64,000 bases of DNA from UBA8752 sp002172485. GTDB taxonomy: Bacteria; Bacteroidota; Bacteroidia; Flavobacteriales_D; Sanyastnellaceae. A program made the position numbers and the translations under genes. The notes below the pieces were generated by a model that saw only the letters and a program-made list of their open reading frames with translations, was not told the origin of the DNA and searched no databases. How positions within the stretch are numbered: the first letter of the stretch is position 1; each line of letters begins with the position of its first letter. The stretch covers positions 62,001-126,000 of the forward strand of contig JBELJZ010000002.1 of the NCBI GenBank assembly GCA_042089915.1, given 5' to 3'. Positions 17,827 to 26,871 of this stretch are shown here, in pieces.

Positions 17827-20800
17827 ATGCCCCACGCACAGCAGGACTTGAAACAGCGCCTTGACGCCTTTGTCAGGAAGTACCACCGCAACGAAATGCT
17901 GCGGGGCTCTTTGATTCTGGCCGCCTCGCTTCCTGTGGCCTGGCTGACCGTGTTGGCCCTCGAGGCGGTGGGGCGATTTGGTACGGACACCCGCACGGCG
18001 CTGTTCTACCTGTTCGTGGCCAGTGTGTCGCTGGTCGCCGTGCGGTACCTCCTGGTCCCCGGACTTCGGCTGTTGCGCTTGCGTTCTGGATTGGGCCACG
18101 ACCAAGCGGCCCGCATCATCGGCCGGCATTTCCCCGACATCGAAGACCGGCTCCTCAACACCCTCCAGCTTCAGGCCCGAGCGGAGGACGATCCCAGCAG
18201 CCGAGAATTGTTGTTGGCCTCCATTGCCCAGCGCAGCAGCCAGTTAAAGCCCTACCGCTTCACGGCGGCCGTGGACTTTGGAGAAAACAAGCGCTACCTC
18301 AAGTACGTCCTGCCCCCGATTGTGCTGTTTGCCGGGCTCTACCTGGCCCTGCCCGATGCCATGGAAGCCCCGACGGCCCGGTTGATCCACCATCGCACGG
18401 AAGCCCTTGACATGCCGGACTTCCGGTTGGTTCACGACGGCGCATTGGAAACCCTGGCCCGCACCGACTACACCTTGGTCATCCGAACGGTGGGTACTGT
18501 GGTTCCTGCCCGCGTGGACGTGCTCGCCGGAGAAGGACGCTTCCGCATGGAACGGAACGCCGACGGCCACTGGACCCATGTCTTCCGGTCTGTCCGAGAG
18601 GGCATGGACCTCACCGTGGTTGCGCCGGGAACCCCGGATTTGCCTTTGCGACTTGTCGTCCTCCCCCGCCCCGAACTGCAGGACCTTCAGTTGACCGTCA
18701 CCCCTCCCCTGCACACCGGCCTCCCTCCTTTCGAACAGCGCAACGAAGGCGACCTCGATGTGCCGGAAGGCAGCCAAATTGAATTCCGCCTCGGAACCCG
18801 GAACGCCGACCGATTGACACTGCGCTGGGGCGGCAACACCGAAGCCTTGTCCCCCGACGTCAACAACCGTTTCAGCTTCCGCAAGACGGCCACCCAAGAC
18901 CTCACTTATGCCCTGCTTCCGAGCAGCGATGCGGTTCCCCTGGCCGACTCCGTCCGCTACCGGCTCCGTTCCATCGCGGACCGCAAACCGACCATCCGCG
19001 TGGCCGAGATCGCCGACAGCCTGTCCTTCAATCAAGTGGCCTTCAACGGACTTGTTCAGGACGACTACGGTTTCAGCAGCCTGCACTTTGTCCACCGCAT
19101 CCGCGGCGGTTCCGAAGAGCGGTTGGCCCTCGATCGGCCCCGCCGGAGAGAAGACGGGTTCATCCACCTGTGGGACCTGACAGACGCTGGAATCGGGTTG
19201 GGAGACGAAGTGGAATACTGGTTCGAAGTCCGCGACAATGACGGGGTCAACGGGCCCAAGATGACCCGCTCCAGAACCTTCATTCACAAGGCTCCCACAG
19301 CAGAAGAGCTCGCCCAGCAACTCGACAGCGCCGACGCGGACATCACAGCCGCGCTGGAGGAGAACCTCGAAGAAGCCCGCCGCCTGCGCGAACAGATGCA
19401 GGAACTCCGCCGCGAACTCATGGAGGAAGAGGAGCTCGGCTGGGAGGAAAAAGCCGCCCTCGAAGAATTGCTCAAGCAACAGGAAGCCCTCAAGGAAGAG
19501 GTCCGCAACATGCAGGAGGAGAACCGGAAGAAGAACGAGAAGCAATCCGAATTCGCTCCGCCCAACGAAGACATCCTCAAGAAGCAAGAGGAGTTGCAAC
19601 GCCTGATGGACGAGGTCATGACGGACGAGCTCCAGCAGATGTTCGACGAAATGCGCGAGCTCATGGAAGAGCTGCAAGACGGCGACAAGGAGAAGATTGA
19701 AGAGCAGCTTGAGCAAATGGACCTCGACCAGGAAGCCCTCGAGCAGGAGCTGGACCGCGCCCTGGAGCAATTCAGGCAGCTCCAATGGGAGCAACAGATG
19801 GAGGAGGCCATTTCCGACCTCGAGAAACTCGCAGAGGAGCAGAAATCGCTGGCCGAGGAGTCCGAAAAGGGGGACACCCCGGAGGAGGAGCTCAAAGCGA
19901 GGCAAGACTCTCTCAATCAGGAGTTTGACAAGATCCAGGAGGCCCTGGAAGACGCAGAGAAACTCAACGAGGAGCTCGAAAACCCCAACAGCATGCCCAT
20001 GATGGAGGAGATGCAGGAGGAAATCGTGCAGGACATGCAAGACGCCGGAGAGAAGCTCGACAGCGGCAAACAGAAAAAAGCGTCAGCAAGTCAGAAAAGC
20101 GCGGGCGAGAAGATGCAGCAGATGGCCCAACAAATGGACAGCGCCATGCAACAGCAAGAGCAGGAGTCCACGGAAGAGGACATGGAAGCCTTGCGCGCCC
20201 TACTCGAGAACATCATCACCCTGTCATTCGACGAGGAGGACCTCATGGCTGCTGTGGGCAACACGCAAAAAGACGACCCTCGCTATGTCCGCCACGGCCA
20301 ACTCCAGCGCAAACTCAAGGATGACGCGGAAATGGTCAAGGACAGCCTGTTCGCCTTGAGCAAGCGTGTTCCCCAGCTTCAATCCATCGTCAACCGCGAA
20401 ATCTCCCTCGTGAATCTGCACATGGGCCAGGCGCTGGACGGGTTCACCGACCGCGAGACCAACCTCATCACGAGCAATCAGCAGTACGTGATGACCTCCT
20501 TCAACAACCTCGCCCTGCTCCTCGATGAAGTCCTCCAGCAGATGCAGAGCGAAAGCAGCTGCAACAAACCCGGCACCGGAAACTGTGAGAAACCGGGCGG
20601 CAGTGGGTCCAAGCCCTCTCCTAGCGCCAAACAGATCAAGGGCATGCAGCAGTCCTTGTCCAAGCAGCTCGAGCGCATGAAGGAGAAGATGAAGGGCTTC
20701 AATGAGGGCAAAGGCCAGGATGGCCAACGCGGACTCAGCAAGGAACTCGCTCAGATGGCCGCCCAACAGGCAGCCATCCGCCAAATGACGCAAGATCTTG

Positions 20801-21171
20801 GGAAGCAGTTGAATGAAGACGGCTCCAGCGAAGGAAACGGCCTTGGAGACATCGCCAAGGAAATGGAGGAGATCGAGAAGGACATTGTCAACGGAGAGTT
20901 GGATCAGCTCACCCTCGATCGCCAGCAGGACATTCTCACCCGCCTGCTCAAGGCAGAAAACGCGGAACGCGTCAGAGGCGAAAAAGAGGAGCGAGAATCC
21001 CGCACTGCCAGCGACACTCCCCGCGAGATCCCGCCCAGTCTCGAAGACTACCAACGGCGGAAGGCCCAGGAAATCGAACTTTTGCGCACCGTTCCTGCGG
21101 ACTTGACCCCTTACTACAAGCTCAGGGTCAACGATTATTTCAATACTTTGGAGCCCCAGAATCGGGACTGA
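17827..21171 (+). CDS. DUF4175-like membrane protein with long acidic coiled coil
   Basis: This 1,114-residue protein has three membrane segments near the N terminus (about residues 28-48, 55-75 and 155-175), then a beta-rich region. From about residue 490 to 790 there is a long, strongly charged coiled coil rich in Glu, Gln and Lys. A Met/Gln-rich C-terminal part contains a 'GSGSKPSPSAKQIKG' linker. This matches the large DUF4175-type proteins of Bacteroidota, which are sometimes wrongly labelled as DNA-repair ATPases; no Walker motif is present. The function is unknown; an envelope-anchored role is likely. The gene is 8 bases upstream of the RsbW-like ATPase and is probably co-transcribed with it, ybeY and mnmG. 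Confidence 0.82.
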   Translation: MPHAQQDLKQRLDAFVRKYHRNEMLRGSLILAASLPVAWLTVLALEAVGRFGTDTRTALFYLFVASVSLVAVRYLLVPGLRLLRLRSGLGHDQAARIIGRHFPDIEDRLLNTLQLQARAEDDPSSRELLLASIAQRSSQLKPYRFTAAVDFGENKRYLKYVLPPIVLFAGLYLALPDAMEAPTARLIHHRTEALDMPDFRLVHDGALETLARTDYTLVIRTVGTVVPARVDVLAGEGRFRMERNADGHWTHVFRSVREGMDLTVVAPGTPDLPLRLVVLPRPELQDLQLTVTPPLHTGLPPFEQRNEGDLDVPEGSQIEFRLGTRNADRLTLRWGGNTEALSPDVNNRFSFRKTATQDLTYALLPSSDAVPLADSVRYRLRSIADRKPTIRVAEIADSLSFNQVAFNGLVQDDYGFSSLHFVHRIRGGSEERLALDRPRRREDGFIHLWDLTDAGIGLGDEVEYWFEVRDNDGVNGPKMTRSRTFIHKAPTAEELAQQLDSADADITAALEENLEEARRLREQMQELRRELMEEEELGWEEKAALEELLKQQEALKEEVRNMQEENRKKNEKQSEFAPPNEDILKKQEELQRLMDEVMTDELQQMFDEMRELMEELQDGDKEKIEEQLEQMDLDQEALEQELDRALEQFRQLQWEQQMEEAISDLEKLAEEQKSLAEESEKGDTPEEELKARQDSLNQEFDKIQEALEDAEKLNEELENPNSMPMMEEMQEEIVQDMQDAGEKLDSGKQKKASASQKSAGEKMQQMAQQMDSAMQQQEQESTEEDMEALRALLENIITLSFDEEDLMAAVGNTQKDDPRYVRHGQLQRKLKDDAEMVKDSLFALSKRVPQLQSIVNREISLVNLHMGQALDGFTDRETNLITSNQQYVMTSFNNLALLLDEVLQQMQSESSCNKPGTGNCEKPGGSGSKPSPSAKQIKGMQQSLSKQLERMKEKMKGFNEGKGQDGQRGLSKELAQMAAQQAAIRQMTQDLGKQLNEDGSSEGNGLGDIAKEMEEIEKDIVNGELDQLTLDRQQDILTRLLKAENAERVRGEKEERESRTASDTPREIPPSLEDYQRRKAQEIELLRTVPADLTPYYKLRVNDYFNTLEPQNRD

Positions 21172-21179
21172 ATCAGACC

Positions 21180-21608
21180 ATGGCTGCAGTGAGAAACATC
21201 CACATCGCCTCCCGCATGGAGGGCATCACAGAGGTCGAGTCCCTCATCAATGACATCTGCGAGGAGTTCGGCGTCGAAGAGACCCACTATGGCGAAATCC
21301 TCATCGCCATGACGGAGGCGGTCAACAACGCCGTTGTCCACGGTAACAAGCTGGATGCCAGCAAGATGGTCGACATCGAAGTCCGAACGGACGGCCCAGT
21401 CCTGGAGTTCCGCGTGACCGACCAGGGACCCGGATTCGACTTCGGAAACATCCCAGATCCAACCTCTCCCGAGAACATCGAAAAGCCCAACGGCCGCGGC
21501 GTCTTCCTGATGCGGCAACTGGCCGACAGTTGTGAATTCGAAGAACTGGGGCGCGTGGCCATTCTCCGCTTTGAATCCGCCATTCCGCAGCCCACTGCGA
21601 GCGCGTGA
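21180..21608 (+). CDS. RsbW-like ATP-binding protein (GHKL fold)
   Basis: This 142-residue single-domain GHKL ATPase has an N-box 'EAVNNAVVHGNK' near residue 45, a G1 box 'DQGPGFDF' and a G2 region 'GRGVFLMRQLAD'. There is no dimerisation or sensor domain, so it resembles anti-sigma factor/serine kinases of the RsbW or SpoIIAB type rather than a histidine kinase. It could regulate a sigma factor or an anti-anti-sigma partner, but no STAS protein or sigma factor gene is nearby. The stop overlaps the ybeY start (GTGA). Confidence 0.85.
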   Translation: MAAVRNIHIASRMEGITEVESLINDICEEFGVEETHYGEILIAMTEAVNNAVVHGNKLDASKMVDIEVRTDGPVLEFRVTDQGPGFDFGNIPDPTSPENIEKPNGRGVFLMRQLADSCEFEELGRVAILRFESAIPQPTASA

Positions 21609-22039
21609 ACGACACCAGCAGCATCTCCTTCCATTTCGACGACACCGCGTTTCGGTTGCGCCAACGTCAGGCGATTCGCGCTTGGCTTTTTGACATCTCA
21701 GTGCATCATGGCGCCAGCATTGCTCACCTGAACTACATGTTTTGCAGTGACGAGCGCATGCTGGCCATGAACGGTCAGCACCTCGATCACCACTATTACA
21801 CCGATATTCTGACCTTCCCCATGCCAAGTGGACAGGGGCTATCTGGAGACATCCTCATTTCCATCGATCGCGTTCGGGACAACGCCAAGGCACACGGCAC
21901 CCGCGCCCAAGACGAACTCCACCGCGTCATGGCTCATGGCCTTCTCCACCTCATTGGCCTGGACGACATTACACCCTCCGCCCAACAGGCCATGAGGGCC
22001 GCGGAAGATCACGCCCTTTCCACACGCACCTTCCTCTAA
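21605..22039 (+). CDS. ybeY: Endoribonuclease YbeY (rRNA maturation factor)
   Basis: This 144-residue metal-dependent endoribonuclease acts in 16S rRNA 3' processing and ribosome quality control. The conserved core is visible: 'TDILTFP' and the zinc motif 'HGLLHLIGLDD'. In the E. coli enzyme the third ligand is His; here that position is Asp, as I recall for other Bacteroidota, so it looks like a lineage feature rather than inactivation. The start is a GTG overlapping the upstream stop (GTGA). A 24-base gap containing a parS site separates it from mnmG. Confidence 0.93.
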   Translation: MNDTSSISFHFDDTAFRLRQRQAIRAWLFDISVHHGASIAHLNYMFCSDERMLAMNGQHLDHHYYTDILTFPMPSGQGLSGDILISIDRVRDNAKAHGTRAQDELHRVMAHGLLHLIGLDDITPSAQQAMRAAEDHALSTRTFL

Positions 22040-22042
22040 ACA

Positions 22043-22058
22043 TGTTCCACGTGGAACA
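22043..22058. promoter_or_regulatory. parS centromere-like site (ParB binding), copy 1
   Basis: TGTTCCACGTGGAACA is a perfect 16-bp palindrome. It differs from the Bacillus parS consensus TGTTNCACGTGAAACA only at one base of the right arm. It fills most of the 24-base gap between ybeY and mnmG. An identical copy lies just after mnmG, and identity between the copies extends to 19 bases. ParB spreading from such sites organises the origin region of the chromosome. Confidence 0.88.
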
Positions 22059-22063
22059 CACCC

Positions 22064-23926
22064 ATGCTTGAACACTACGACGTCATCGTGGTTGGCGGCG
22101 GACATGCCGGCAATGAGGCGGCCCACGCCGCTGCCAGCCTGAACCAAAAGGTTCTGCTCATCTCCATGAACCTCACGACCATTGGCGCCATGAGCTGCAA
22201 CCCCGCGATGGGCGGCGTCGCCAAAGGACAGATCCTTCGCGAAATCGATGCGCTCGGCGGCCTAAGTGGTAGGATCTCGGACCGAAGCGCCGTTCAATTC
22301 CGGATGCTCAACCGCTCCAAAGGACCCGCCATGTGGTCTCCGCGCACTCAAAACGACCGGCATGCCTTTGCCCAAGAATGGCGAGTGACCCTAGAAGCCC
22401 ACCCCAACATCCACCTCTGGCAAGACATGGTCACTGCCCTCGCCATTGAAAACGACACAGTGTGCGGCGTTCAAACCCAATTGGGCATCACCATTCGCGG
22501 CCACAAAACCATTCTGACCTCAGGTACATTTCTCCAAGGCCGAATCCACCTCGGGCAACAACAATTCCAAGGTGGCCGCTCAGGTGAACGCGCAGCAGAA
22601 GGCATTACGGATCAACTCAGCGCTGCAGGCCTGATCACAGGCCGCATGAAAACCGGCACACCACCGCGCATAGACGGCCGCAGCATTGACTACAACCAAT
22701 GCGAACCACAACACGGCGACGCCACAAGCGAGGCCTTCAGCTATTTCGAATCGCCGAACCACGAGCCTCAGCTTCCCTGCCACATCACCTACACCACCCC
22801 CGCAGTTCACGACGCCCTGAGAAACAGCCTCGACGACAGCCCACTGTTCTCAGGCGCCATTACCGGAAAAGGACCGCGGTACTGCCCCAGCATCGAAGAC
22901 AAAATTCACCGCTTCGCAGACAAAGAGCGTCACCAAATCTTCATTGAACCGGAAGGCAGACACACCGTCGAAACCTACCTCAACGGCTTTTCGACGTCAC
23001 TACCCAAAGAGGCCCAACTCGCCGCCATGCGATTGATTCCGGGGCTTCAAAACGCCCGCATGTTTCGACCAGGCTATGCTGTGGAATACGACTATTTCCC
23101 ACCCACTCAGCTTCACCATACCCTTGAGACCCGCGCCCTCCCCAACCTCTATTTCGCAGGACAAATCAACGGTACTACCGGATACGAAGAAGCGGCCTGT
23201 CAGGGCCTCATCGCAGGCATCAATGCCGCACACGCCAATCAAGACAAACCACCGTTTGCCCTTGGAAGAGACGAAGCCTACATCGGCGTCCTCATTGATG
23301 ACCTCGTGACCAAGGGCACCGACGAGCCCTACCGCATGTTCACCAGTCGCGCTGAATACCGCATCCTGCTGCGCCAAGACAACGCCGATCAACGCCTGAC
23401 CCCAAAAGGCAGAGATTTGGGATTGATTGGCGACTCGGATTGGGCGCATTTCGAGCACAAACAAGCCACCATCCGATCCATGACCAAGGAGCTCGAGTCC
23501 TCCTCCGCCACCCCAGACTCCATCAACGCCACCCTCGAATCTGCCGGGAGCAGCCCCATTCGCCAGAAGACCCGCTGGAACCAACTGCTGTCCCGGCCCC
23601 ACATTCACCTGCAGGACCTCATGAACACCGACCAAGAGCTCCTCAACAACAACCGCCATCACCCAGCTCCCTGGTACGACCTGACCGAGACCCAGATCAA
23701 ATACAAGGGTTACATCGAGAAGGAGCAAGCACAAGCTGACCGAATGCGAGAAATGGAAGGACTCACTCTGCCCCCCGATTTGGAATACGCCAGAATGACA
23801 TCCCTCAGCATGGAAGGCAGAACGAAACTTGCCGAGCACAAACCAGGTACCCTTGGGGCCGCGCGCAACATCAGCGGCGTCTCCGCCTCTGACCTCTCTG
23901 TGCTGATGGTCTACCTCGGCCGGTAA
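22064..23926 (+). CDS. mnmG: tRNA uridine 5-carboxymethylaminomethyl modification enzyme MnmG (GidA)
   Basis: This full-length 620-residue FAD enzyme works with MnmE to install the cmnm5 group on wobble U34 of several tRNAs. The FAD-binding 'VVGGGHAGNEAA' is at residues 9-20. Further signatures are 'NPAMGGVAKGQ', 'GRMKTGTPPRIDGR', 'QINGTTGYEEAA' and the C-terminal helical domain. Spacing to the neighbours is short, and both flanks carry an identical parS site. In many bacteria mnmG lies close to the chromosomal origin and the parAB genes; here no parAB is seen in the window. Codons are markedly C-rich, as in all genes left of about 29 kb. Confidence 0.98.
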   Translation: MLEHYDVIVVGGGHAGNEAAHAAASLNQKVLLISMNLTTIGAMSCNPAMGGVAKGQILREIDALGGLSGRISDRSAVQFRMLNRSKGPAMWSPRTQNDRHAFAQEWRVTLEAHPNIHLWQDMVTALAIENDTVCGVQTQLGITIRGHKTILTSGTFLQGRIHLGQQQFQGGRSGERAAEGITDQLSAAGLITGRMKTGTPPRIDGRSIDYNQCEPQHGDATSEAFSYFESPNHEPQLPCHITYTTPAVHDALRNSLDDSPLFSGAITGKGPRYCPSIEDKIHRFADKERHQIFIEPEGRHTVETYLNGFSTSLPKEAQLAAMRLIPGLQNARMFRPGYAVEYDYFPPTQLHHTLETRALPNLYFAGQINGTTGYEEAACQGLIAGINAAHANQDKPPFALGRDEAYIGVLIDDLVTKGTDEPYRMFTSRAEYRILLRQDNADQRLTPKGRDLGLIGDSDWAHFEHKQATIRSMTKELESSSATPDSINATLESAGSSPIRQKTRWNQLLSRPHIHLQDLMNTDQELLNNNRHHPAPWYDLTETQIKYKGYIEKEQAQADRMREMEGLTLPPDLEYARMTSLSMEGRTKLAEHKPGTLGAARNISGVSASDLSVLMVYLGR

Positions 23927-23930
23927 CGCA

Positions 23931-23946
23931 TGTTCCACGTGGAACA
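23931..23946. promoter_or_regulatory. parS centromere-like site (ParB binding), copy 2
   Basis: This is a second identical copy of TGTTCCACGTGGAACA, starting 5 bases after the mnmG stop. With copy 1 it brackets mnmG at a spacing of 1,888 bases. Confidence 0.88.
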
Positions 23947-24065
23947 CTGAGTCAGCCTCTGAGAGGCCCAAATTTCGACGTTCTCTTCACGAGGAGGTGT
24001 TGCCCTCGGTTTTCCGAGAAACCCCAAAAACACAAACAACTAAAAATCAAAGAGTTAACCAAATC

Positions 24066-24097
24066 TTCGTGTTCCGTGATGCCGCCCCGTACCTTCG
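24066..24097 (+). promoter_or_regulatory. Promoter for the aldehyde dehydrogenase gene
   Basis: TTCG at 24066-24069 and TACCTTCG at 24090-24097 are 20 bases apart. This resembles the Bacteroidota TTTG / TAnnTTTG pair with C for T in both elements. The core ends 18 bases before the ATG. Confidence 0.5.
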
Positions 24098-24115
24098 CGA
24101 CGAATTTTTGCCATC

Positions 24116-25648
24116 ATGAACATGAAGCCCCACTTCGACCAACTCGGACTCTCGGCTGAAAACGCCGGCGTCCAAATCGGTCAAACTCAATCTGCACTCG
24201 GCAACGCCATTGTCAGCACCAGCCCCGTGGATGGTTCCACGATTGGCGCCACCGGTGTTTGCAATGCGGAGGCATATGAGCAAGTCATTGCCGCTGCCAC
24301 CAAGGCAGGACAGGCATGGCGGCACGTTCCCGCCCCCCAGCGCGGTGAAGTGGTTCGCCTCTACGGTGAAGCGCTCCGGAAGCACAAGGACGCCCTCGGA
24401 GCCCTCGTCTCCTATGAGATGGGCAAAAGCCTCCAGGAAGGCCTGGGCGAGGTGCAGGAAATGATCGACATCTGCGATTTCGCAGTCGGTCTTTCCCGTC
24501 AGCTCTACGGCCTGACCATGCACTCCGAGCGTCCCGGACACCGCATGTACGAGCAGTGGCACCCCCTGGGTGTGGTCGGCATCATCAGCGCCTTCAACTT
24601 CCCGGTCGCCGTGTGGAACTGGAACACCGCCCTTGCTTGGGTTTGCGGCAACGCCTGCATCTGGAAGCCGTCCGAAAAGACGCCATTGACTGCCGTGGCA
24701 TGTCAGAACATCTGGAATGAAGTGACCCGGGACATGGACCACGTTCCGGAGGGCCTGTCCTGCATCATTCAGGGCGACTACAACGTCGGCGAAATGATGA
24801 CCCACGACAAGCGCGTGGCCTTGATTTCGGCCACCGGATCCATTCGCATGGGCAAGATCGTCGCCCAGGCCGTGGCGGCGCGACTCGGCAAAAGCCTCCT
24901 CGAATTGGGCGGCAACAACGCCATCATTGTCGAGCCCGATGCCGACCTCAAAATGGTGGTTCCCGGTACGGTGTTCGGTGCGGTTGGAACCTGCGGACAG
25001 CGGTGCACCTCCACCCGTCGACTCATCATTCACAGCAGCATTTATGACAAGGTGGTGGCCGCCATCACCAAGGCGTACGGACAATTGCGCATTGGAGACC
25101 CGCTGGATGAGAACAACCACGTTGGGCCGCTCATCGACCACGACGCCGTCAAGATGTACCAATCCGCACTCGAACAGGTGGTGGAACAAGGTGGCCGCGT
25201 CCTGGTCGAAGGAGGCGTCTTGTCTGGAGAAGGCTACGAGTCCGGGTGTTACGTCAAGCCCGCCATTGCGGAGGCCACCAACGACATGGCCATCGTCCAG
25301 CACGAGACGTTTGCCCCCATCCTGTACGTCATGAAGTACGACACCCTCGACGAGGCCATCGCCATGCAAAATGGAGTGGTGCAGGGGTTGTCCTCCGCCA
25401 TCATGACCACCAACCTCCGCAGCGCCGAGCTGTTCCTGTCCGCCGCGGGCAGCGATTGTGGCATTGCCAACGTCAACATCGGAACGAGCGGTGCTGAAAT
25501 TGGCGGTGCCTTTGGTGGTGAAAAGGAGACCGGCGGCGGCCGAGAGTCCGGCAGCGACGCGTGGAGGTCGTACATGCGCCGGCAAACCAACACGATCAAC
25601 TACAGCACGGAGCTTCCGCTCGCCCAAGGCATCAAGTTCGACCTTTGA
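24116..25648 (+). CDS. ALDH7-type aldehyde dehydrogenase (probable L-aminoadipate-semialdehyde dehydrogenase)
   Basis: This 510-residue NAD(P)-dependent aldehyde dehydrogenase has its catalytic Cys at residue 297 in 'GTCGQRCTSTRR' and the general-base Glu at residue 263 in 'ELGGNNAI'. The cofactor loop 'SAFNFPVAVWNWN' and the 'GQRCTSTRR' context are characteristic of family 7 (antiquitin/AmaB). That family oxidises alpha-aminoadipate semialdehyde (piperideine-6-carboxylate) in lysine breakdown. No other lysine-degradation gene is nearby, so the substrate is inferred from family only. An ATG two codons downstream is also possible. The stop overlaps the next gene's start (TGATG). Confidence 0.9.
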   Translation: MNMKPHFDQLGLSAENAGVQIGQTQSALGNAIVSTSPVDGSTIGATGVCNAEAYEQVIAAATKAGQAWRHVPAPQRGEVVRLYGEALRKHKDALGALVSYEMGKSLQEGLGEVQEMIDICDFAVGLSRQLYGLTMHSERPGHRMYEQWHPLGVVGIISAFNFPVAVWNWNTALAWVCGNACIWKPSEKTPLTAVACQNIWNEVTRDMDHVPEGLSCIIQGDYNVGEMMTHDKRVALISATGSIRMGKIVAQAVAARLGKSLLELGGNNAIIVEPDADLKMVVPGTVFGAVGTCGQRCTSTRRLIIHSSIYDKVVAAITKAYGQLRIGDPLDENNHVGPLIDHDAVKMYQSALEQVVEQGGRVLVEGGVLSGEGYESGCYVKPAIAEATNDMAIVQHETFAPILYVMKYDTLDEAIAMQNGVVQGLSSAIMTTNLRSAELFLSAAGSDCGIANVNIGTSGAEIGGAFGGEKETGGGRESGSDAWRSYMRRQTNTINYSTELPLAQGIKFDL

Positions 25649-26871
25649 TGCTTCGGAACTGCACTTCTGGAATGAGCATGGTGGCCTCGGCTGTCATGGT
25701 CATTCTGCTTTCCGCCTGTTCGACTCCGTCGCACGCCCCTTCGGAGCGCGTCCCAACCGGCACCCTCACCTTCTCGTTGAACGACACCACACAGGTTCGC
25801 ATTCCCGGCGTTTGGCAGGGCGACACCCTGATTCTTCGCAACAGCAACGAGACCTTGACCCTGAAGCCCTCTGATTCTCTGGTCCCCACCTGGGCGATTC
25901 CCGTATTTGACGGCCGTTTGACACTGCAGAGTGACACTGGTTTCTGGCAGGACGTCCTCCGGCCCGGAACCTACCGCGTCCCCGTCCGATGGCAGGCGGA
26001 AACACAAGCCGAAACCACACCTGCTTGGACGGGAGATACCCTGTCCTGGGCCTTGACATTTGGCGCAGATGACCCGTGGTATGGCCAGTTGTTCCTTCAG
26101 CAAAGCGGCATATCCTGTCGGGGCAGCATCGCCACCGCCACAGGAGACTTCCGTTACCTCCACGGCTCCATTGAGGGCGATGGAACCCTGCGTCTGCAGA
26201 CATTCGACGGCGCGCACCTCTTCTGTTTTGCTGCCAACCTCGGTGACGATGGCTCCCTTTCAGCGGGCACCTTCTGGAGCGGCACCCATTATGCCACCTC
26301 CTTTTACGGCACCCCATTGGATGCTGGTACCACGGCTCTGGAAGCCGCGCCCAAGGCCGAATGGACGGGGTTGCCCGTGTTCTATGCCGGCATCGCGCTG
26401 GATGGCGACTCCACATCTTGGGAAGCCAGCAACGCCGACCACCTTCACGTGCTCAGCATCATGGGGTCGTGGTGTCCAAACTGCATGGATGAACACCGCC
26501 TGCTCGCCACCCTGATGGAGCAGCACCCGACCCTGCACGTCCACACCCTCGCCTTTGAGCGTGGACTCGACAAAGAAGGTGGAACGCAACGGGCTTTGGA
26601 CAGGTTGGCCCGCTACTCCGATCACATGGGCCTCGACCGGTTCGGCGATCGTTGGCACGTTGTTCTCACCGGCCCGGCGTCTAAAACCCGTGCTCAAGCC
26701 GCCTTGCCGTTCCTCGACCGCGTGGTCAGTTTCCCAACCACCATTGTCGTCGGTGGGGGAGGGGCGCCCTGGATTCACAGCGGGTTCAACGGACCGGCCA
26801 TGGGACCGGCCCACGACTTGGAGGTCGCCCGGTTTGCCGCTGCTGTCAGCGGTTCGACGGAAAGTCGTTGA
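25648..26871 (+). CDS. TlpA-like thioredoxin-fold lipoprotein
   Basis: This 407-residue lipoprotein has a signal sequence with lipobox 'LLSAC' (Cys24). A beta-rich DUF4369-like N-terminal domain covers about residues 35-240. The C-terminal thioredoxin-fold domain carries the active-site motif 'WCPNC' in 'IMGSWCPNCMDEH'. This two-domain plan is common in Bacteroidota thiol-disulfide oxidoreductases of the TlpA/ResA group, which act in the periplasm. The ATG at 25648 was chosen because it gives the lipoprotein signal and shares a base with the upstream stop. The 3' end overlaps the convergent M28 peptidase gene by 26 bases. Confidence 0.86.
   Translation: MLRNCTSGMSMVASAVMVILLSACSTPSHAPSERVPTGTLTFSLNDTTQVRIPGVWQGDTLILRNSNETLTLKPSDSLVPTWAIPVFDGRLTLQSDTGFWQDVLRPGTYRVPVRWQAETQAETTPAWTGDTLSWALTFGADDPWYGQLFLQQSGISCRGSIATATGDFRYLHGSIEGDGTLRLQTFDGAHLFCFAANLGDDGSLSAGTFWSGTHYATSFYGTPLDAGTTALEAAPKAEWTGLPVFYAGIALDGDSTSWEASNADHLHVLSIMGSWCPNCMDEHRLLATLMEQHPTLHVHTLAFERGLDKEGGTQRALDRLARYSDHMGLDRFGDRWHVVLTGPASKTRAQAALPFLDRVVSFPTTIVVGGGGAPWIHSGFNGPAMGPAHDLEVARFAAAVSGSTESR

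Noticed and set aside
18244..20040. A minus-strand open frame of about 600 codons
   Set aside because: It mirrors the Glu/Lys coiled-coil part of the DUF4175-like gene, giving a Leu/Phe-rich artefact.
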